This document shows positions 61,473-64,000 of a stretch of DNA of 64,000 nt, piece by piece. Under the pieces are notes generated by a model that had not been told where the DNA came from, made no database searches, and was given only the letters and a program-made list of their open reading frames with translations. Position numbers and translations under genes: made by a program. The stretch is taken from contig CAIYUN010000034.1 of assembly GCA_903929355.1 (NCBI GenBank), forward strand, positions 1 through 64,000. Direction: 5' to 3'. How positions within the stretch are numbered: position 1 is the stretch's first letter; every line of letters begins with the position of its first letter. The stretch comes from an uncultured Opitutaceae bacterium (GTDB lineage Bacteria; Verrucomicrobiota; Verrucomicrobiia; Opitutales; Opitutaceae).

Positions 61473-61566
61473 GCGCCCTGCCAGAATGAACTCCCGTTGT
61501 TAGGTCCAAGCGGTTCCTGCGCCGCGATGAGTTGCGCTACGTTCAGCAGGATGACCCGATTTGAAC

Positions 61567-61968
61567 ATGCGTTACCACGACTTTCACTTGAAGGGCTACA
61601 CGGTCTCCGATTTCGGCGCTACGATTGTACTCCACTTGATCTGGAATTATCCGGGTCAAACCAAAGCTGAGTCGCATATCCAATTCTCAGGCGTTGAGTG
61701 CTATCACTTCGTCCACACCCATGGTGCTATCATCACCGAAATCGAAGAGGAAACTTTGAGCGTATTTGTGCGAACGGAAGAAGCGTTTCTCTCATCGTCT
61801 GCCAAAGAGCACGGTCTTCGACTTTGGCGCACCGATGCAGCCGATTATCTCTGCCGGCTCGAAGGGGAAGGCTTTCGTGCTTGGCGGATCGAATCCGCGA
61901 TTGGCTTCACCGGCTTTGTCGTCGGGCGGACGATTGCTGAGGCGAATACGCCGATACCGGCGCGTTAG
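61567..61968 (+). CDS. Hypothetical protein of lower GC
   Basis: A 133-residue protein from ATG 61567 (a TTG two codons upstream is an alternative). MRYHDFHLKGYTVSDFGATIVLHLIWNYPGQTKAESHIQFSGVECYHFVHTHGAIITEIEEETLSVF is beta-rich and soluble-looking. The coding GC is clearly lower than the neighbours, suggesting recent acquisition. Its small-ORF neighbourhood is accessory. No function is known. Confidence 0.65.
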   Translation: MRYHDFHLKGYTVSDFGATIVLHLIWNYPGQTKAESHIQFSGVECYHFVHTHGAIITEIEEETLSVFVRTEEAFLSSSAKEHGLRLWRTDAADYLCRLEGEGFRAWRIESAIGFTGFVVGRTIAEANTPIPAR

Positions 61969-62485
61969 CCACCCTTTGTCGGGGGGACATCCGAGTTTCT
62001 TAAAAATTTTCGCACGCGCTCCCGTCAGGCGCGCCCTGCCAAGAAATGGAGGAGAACGAGTATGAGAACGAGAACGATTCAGTCTCCCTCCGACCTCTCC
62101 GTGCCCTCTGCGGCCTCCGTGTTTAAACCTCAGTCTTCCGGTTCCTGGTTTCCTGGCTTCCCCCTTCAATCCAGCCATATCCGTGCAATCCCTGGTAATC
62201 CGGTATCCTGCCTCCTTCCGGCATCAGCCCAACCCCCTCCGTCCTTTCAACCCTTCAACCCTTCAACCTTCAAAAATACGCTTGCGTCCACCCCCCTTGG
62301 CTGGGATAGGTTGGGGTTGCGTTAGTGGGAATCCGCCGGTTGCGGGTTCCCGCCATGACTGGTCCGGCATTCCGCCGGATTAAGAACGGTGGTGCCGGCT
62401 CAACCGCGATCTCGGTCGCGGCGGGGCGGGTGTCACGGGGGTCCTCCCGGGCTCCTCCAGCCATGCCAACCTAACTCCCAACCAC
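61969..62485. other. Spacer with repeat words and structured rpsO leader
   Basis: A 517-base gap. Bases 62085-62175 are the CTCCGTGCCCTCTGCGGCC and CTGGCTTCCCCCTTCAATCC word repeat also seen at 60.5 kb. Bases 62327-62421 hold three hairpins ahead of rpsO. The left end has an AT-rich TTTCTTAAAAATTTTCG patch that may carry a promoter. Confidence 0.55.
62327..62421 (+). promoter_or_regulatory. Structured leader upstream of rpsO
   Basis: Three successive stems: GGGAATCCGC/GCGGGTTCCC (62327-62351, one non-Watson-Crick pair), TCCGGC/GCCGGA (62363-62379), and CCGCGA/TCGCGG (62404-62421). In many bacteria S15 represses its own mRNA through leader structures; this is a candidate of that kind. Confidence 0.45.
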
Positions 62486-62752
62486 ATGTCCACCACCGTC
62501 GTAAAACCCGCCATCATCGCAGAATACAAAACCCACGATACCGACACCGGCTCCTCCGAGGTCCAGATCGCGCTGCTCACCGCCCGGATCAACCATTTGA
62601 CCGAGCACTTGCGTGAGCATCGCAAGGACTTCCACAGCCGCCGCGGCCTCCTTCAGATGGCCTCCCGTCGGCGCAAGCTCCTCGACTACACCAAACGGCA
62701 CGATCTGCCGAAATACACCGAGTTGCTGCAGAAGCTGAACCTCCGCAAGTAA
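62486..62752 (+). CDS. rpsO: 30S ribosomal protein S15
   Basis: An 88-residue S15 binding 16S rRNA helix 22. It shows the full family pattern: [40 protein letters not shown] and [29 protein letters not shown]. Start ATG 62486. It precedes pnp, the order conserved in most bacteria. A terminator-like hairpin follows. Confidence 0.96.
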   Translation: MSTTVVKPAIIAEYKTHDTDTGSSEVQIALLTARINHLTEHLREHRKDFHSRRGLLQMASRRRKLLDYTKRHDLPKYTELLQKLNLRK

Positions 62753-62764
62753 CCCCTTTCGTCC

Positions 62765-62803
62765 AACGGGCGACCCGATCCGCGGGCCGCCCGTTGTCGT
62801 TTT
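62765..62803 (+). terminator. Terminator-like hairpin after rpsO
   Basis: AACGGGCG (62765-62772) pairs with CGCCCGTT (62788-62795); CCCG/CGGG extends it after one mismatch. GTCGTTTT follows. It begins 13 bases after the rpsO stop. Confidence 0.65.
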
Positions 62804-62826
62804 CGACACCCGCCACCAGCCGGGAC

Positions 62827-62904
62827 ATTTCCATTTGTTGCAAGGCCGGCCGCGCCGATTGAGGTCAATCGGCCCCGCCTTCCAACCGGGCGACAAATGG
62901 AAAT
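62827..62904 (+). promoter_or_regulatory. Long branched hairpin upstream of pnp
   Basis: Perfect 12-bp outer arms ATTTCCATTTGT (62827-62838) and ACAAATGGAAAT (62893-62904) enclose an inner GCCGATT/AATCGGC stem (62854-62873). In E. coli a long hairpin between rpsO and pnp is cut by RNase III for PNPase autoregulation; this could be an analogue. Confidence 0.5.
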
Positions 62905-63039
62905 CTCTCGGACCTGACCGGGAAGACTGAGGCGGTTTTTTTAACCCCCCCAACCCGTAGCGCCGGCCTCCTTGCCTGCCTCCGTTCCCAACCCACCCGT
63001 GGCGTCGGCCTTCCGGCCCGCCCTCCGTTCCCAAATCAT

Positions 63040-63058
63040 GCAGGCTGGAAGCCTGCGC
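63040..63058. repeat. 19-bp hairpin repeat upstream of pnp
   Basis: GCAGGCTGGAAGCCTGCGC, the exact reverse complement of 16991-17009. GCAGGCT/AGCCTGC arms with a 3-base loop. Confidence 0.6.
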
Positions 63059-63090
63059 CACCGCGGCCCCGCCGCATCGAAAGTCATACC

Positions 63091-64000
63091 ATGAATCAGA
63101 AACACAATGTCACCGTTCCCGGCCTCGGGATCACCTTCTCCACCGGCTCCATCGCCGGCCTCGCCAATGGCGCGGTCAATGTCTGCGTCGGCGAGACCAA
63201 CGTCTTCGTCACCGCCTGCGTCGCCCACACCATGCGCCCCGGCCAGGACTTCTTCCCGCTCACCGTGGACTACCGCGACAAATACCACGCGGCCGGCCGC
63301 TTTCCCGGCGGCTACTTCAAGCGCGAGGGCCGTCCCTCCGAGAAGGAAATCCTGACCTCCCGCCTCTGCGACCGCCCCTGCCGCCCGCTGTTCCCCGAGG
63401 GCTTTCTCAATGAGGTCCAGATCATCGGCCAGCTCATGTCGGCCGACCAGCTCAACGACTCCGACATCCCGATGGTCAACGGCGCCAGCGCCGCGCTCGC
63501 CATCTCTGACATCCCGTGGAACGGCCCCATCGGTGCCATCCGCGTGGCGCAGATTGACGGCCAGTTCGTCGCCAACCCCACCATTGAGCAGATGTATTCC
63601 TCGACGCTCGACCTCATCTATGTCGGCAACGAGAAGGACATGCTGATGATCGAGGGCTCCGCCGACCAGATCACCGAGGAGCGTTTCATCGAGGCGCTCG
63701 CGTTCGGCCACCAGGCCATCCAGCCGATCATCGCGGCCATCCGCGAACTCGTCGCCCTCGCCGGCAAGCCCAAGCAACATTTCGCCCTCGTCGGCGCGAC
63801 CCCCGAGGCCCGCGCGATCATCGAGCGGGTCGTCCCCGCCGACCGCATCTCGACCGCCATCTTTGGCCACGAAAAGGCGGTCCGCTCCGCCAACATCAAG
63901 GGCCTCAAGGCCGAGGCGCATGCCGCCCTCACCATCGAGCTGGGCGCGGGCCGCTTCAGCGATGTGGACCTCGCGGTGGTGTTTGAGGACCTCCAATACA
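63091..64000 (+). CDS. pnp: Polyribonucleotide nucleotidyltransferase (3' cut by window edge)
   Basis: The first 303 residues of PNPase, a phosphorolytic 3'-5' exoribonuclease. The first RNase PH-like domain is clear: TFSTGSIAGLANGAVNVCVGETNVFVTACV, PLTVDYRDKYHAAGRFPGGYFKREGRPSEKEILTSRLCDRPCRPLFPEGF, and SDIPMVNGASAALAISDIPWNGPIGAIRV. The all-helical linker domain follows (ERFIEALAFGHQAIQPIIAAI). The catalytic second core and the KH/S1 RNA-binding domains are beyond the window. Start ATG 63091. Confidence 0.96.
   Translation, partial: MNQKHNVTVPGLGITFSTGSIAGLANGAVNVCVGETNVFVTACVAHTMRPGQDFFPLTVDYRDKYHAAGRFPGGYFKREGRPSEKEILTSRLCDRPCRPLFPEGFLNEVQIIGQLMSADQLNDSDIPMVNGASAALAISDIPWNGPIGAIRVAQIDGQFVANPTIEQMYSSTLDLIYVGNEKDMLMIEGSADQITEERFIEALAFGHQAIQPIIAAIRELVALAGKPKQHFALVGATPEARAIIERVVPADRISTAIFGHEKAVRSANIKGLKAEAHAALTIELGAGRFSDVDLAVVFEDLQY

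Larger units (their letters stand above)
62753..63090. other. Structured rpsO-pnp spacer
   Basis: A 338-base gap containing a terminator-like hairpin (62765-62803), a long branched hairpin (62827-62904), a T7 run at 62936-62942, a CCTCCGTTCCCAA word repeat, and a 19-bp hairpin (63040-63058) shared with 16991-17009. No gene is supported. Confidence 0.6.

Noticed and set aside
1-64000. CRISPR arrays, phage or IS transposases, rRNA and tRNA genes
   Set aside because: None was recognised: the repeats found are dispersed and irregular rather than evenly spaced with unique spacers, and no ORF resembles a transposase, integrase or phage structural protein.

Overview
High-GC bacterial DNA whose gene content points to a verrucomicrobial genome, most likely Opitutaceae or a close relative. 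The evidence is PEP-CTERM/autotransporter-repeat surface proteins, a DUF1592 + DUF1552 pair, a DUF1080 lipoprotein, tandem MuiA-family genes, a GH71/99-like hydrolase, both RNase HII and RNase HIII, and intergenic spaces packed with short palindromic repeats. The family is inferred from gene content only; no rRNA or tRNA gene was found.

Layout. 0-4 kb: two neighbouring PEP-CTERM proteins (the first cut by the window edge). 4-7 kb: a DUF1080 lipoprotein, rimO and a tiny very basic protein on the minus strand. 7.3-10.6 kb: two related secreted trypsin-fold proteins. 10.7-19 kb (minus): a co-directional run folP-folB-folK-pabB-pabC (folate and p-aminobenzoate synthesis), followed by an NMT1/THI5-like binding lipoprotein, an amidohydrolase-like protein without its metal ligands, and a lipase-maturation-factor membrane protein. 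19.3-26.3 kb: DUF1592 and DUF1552 genes, a GH71/99-like hydrolase and a secreted jelly-roll protein. 26.4-34.7 kb: information-processing and housekeeping genes (rnhB, a J-domain protein, rnhC, mutY, a TPR protein, a HAD phosphatase, holA, purB). 34.8-43.1 kb: secreted proteins, a beta-propeller lactonase-like protein, an ABC exporter pair, DUF3142 and a large lipoprotein. 43.2-51.3 kb (minus): SWIM/SNF2 helicase, glycyl-tRNA synthetase, a secreted EF-hand protein, a small membrane protein and an OmpR-type two-component system. 51.9-58.4 kb: tandem MuiA-family proteins, a conserved hypothetical, a PPi-type phosphofructokinase and a VapBC-like module. 58.4-64 kb: an MsbA-like ABC exporter, a DciA-like protein, three small accessory ORFs, rpsO and the start of pnp.

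The most unusual signals lie between genes or in short inserts. (1) A 17-bp palindrome, core GTCAACTATTAGTTGAC, occurs three times, each time in the gap between divergently transcribed genes, as expected for an operator of an unknown regulon. (2) A stem-loop family of at least a dozen copies has a GGAGC-like 5' flank and usually an ACCC loop; its stem sequences differ between copies but the changes are compensatory. Three copies lie in frame inside genes (two in the lipase maturation factor, one in pabC). (3) Other dispersed repeats include a three-hairpin element, a 19-bp hairpin and degenerate TCCGTG-word arrays. (4) The second MuiA paralogue carries an autotransporter-type repeat motif in a variable insert. 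(5) A 36-residue, 36% basic protein precedes rimO. (6) The rpsO leader and the rpsO-pnp gap are strongly structured, as expected if S15 and PNPase are autoregulated.
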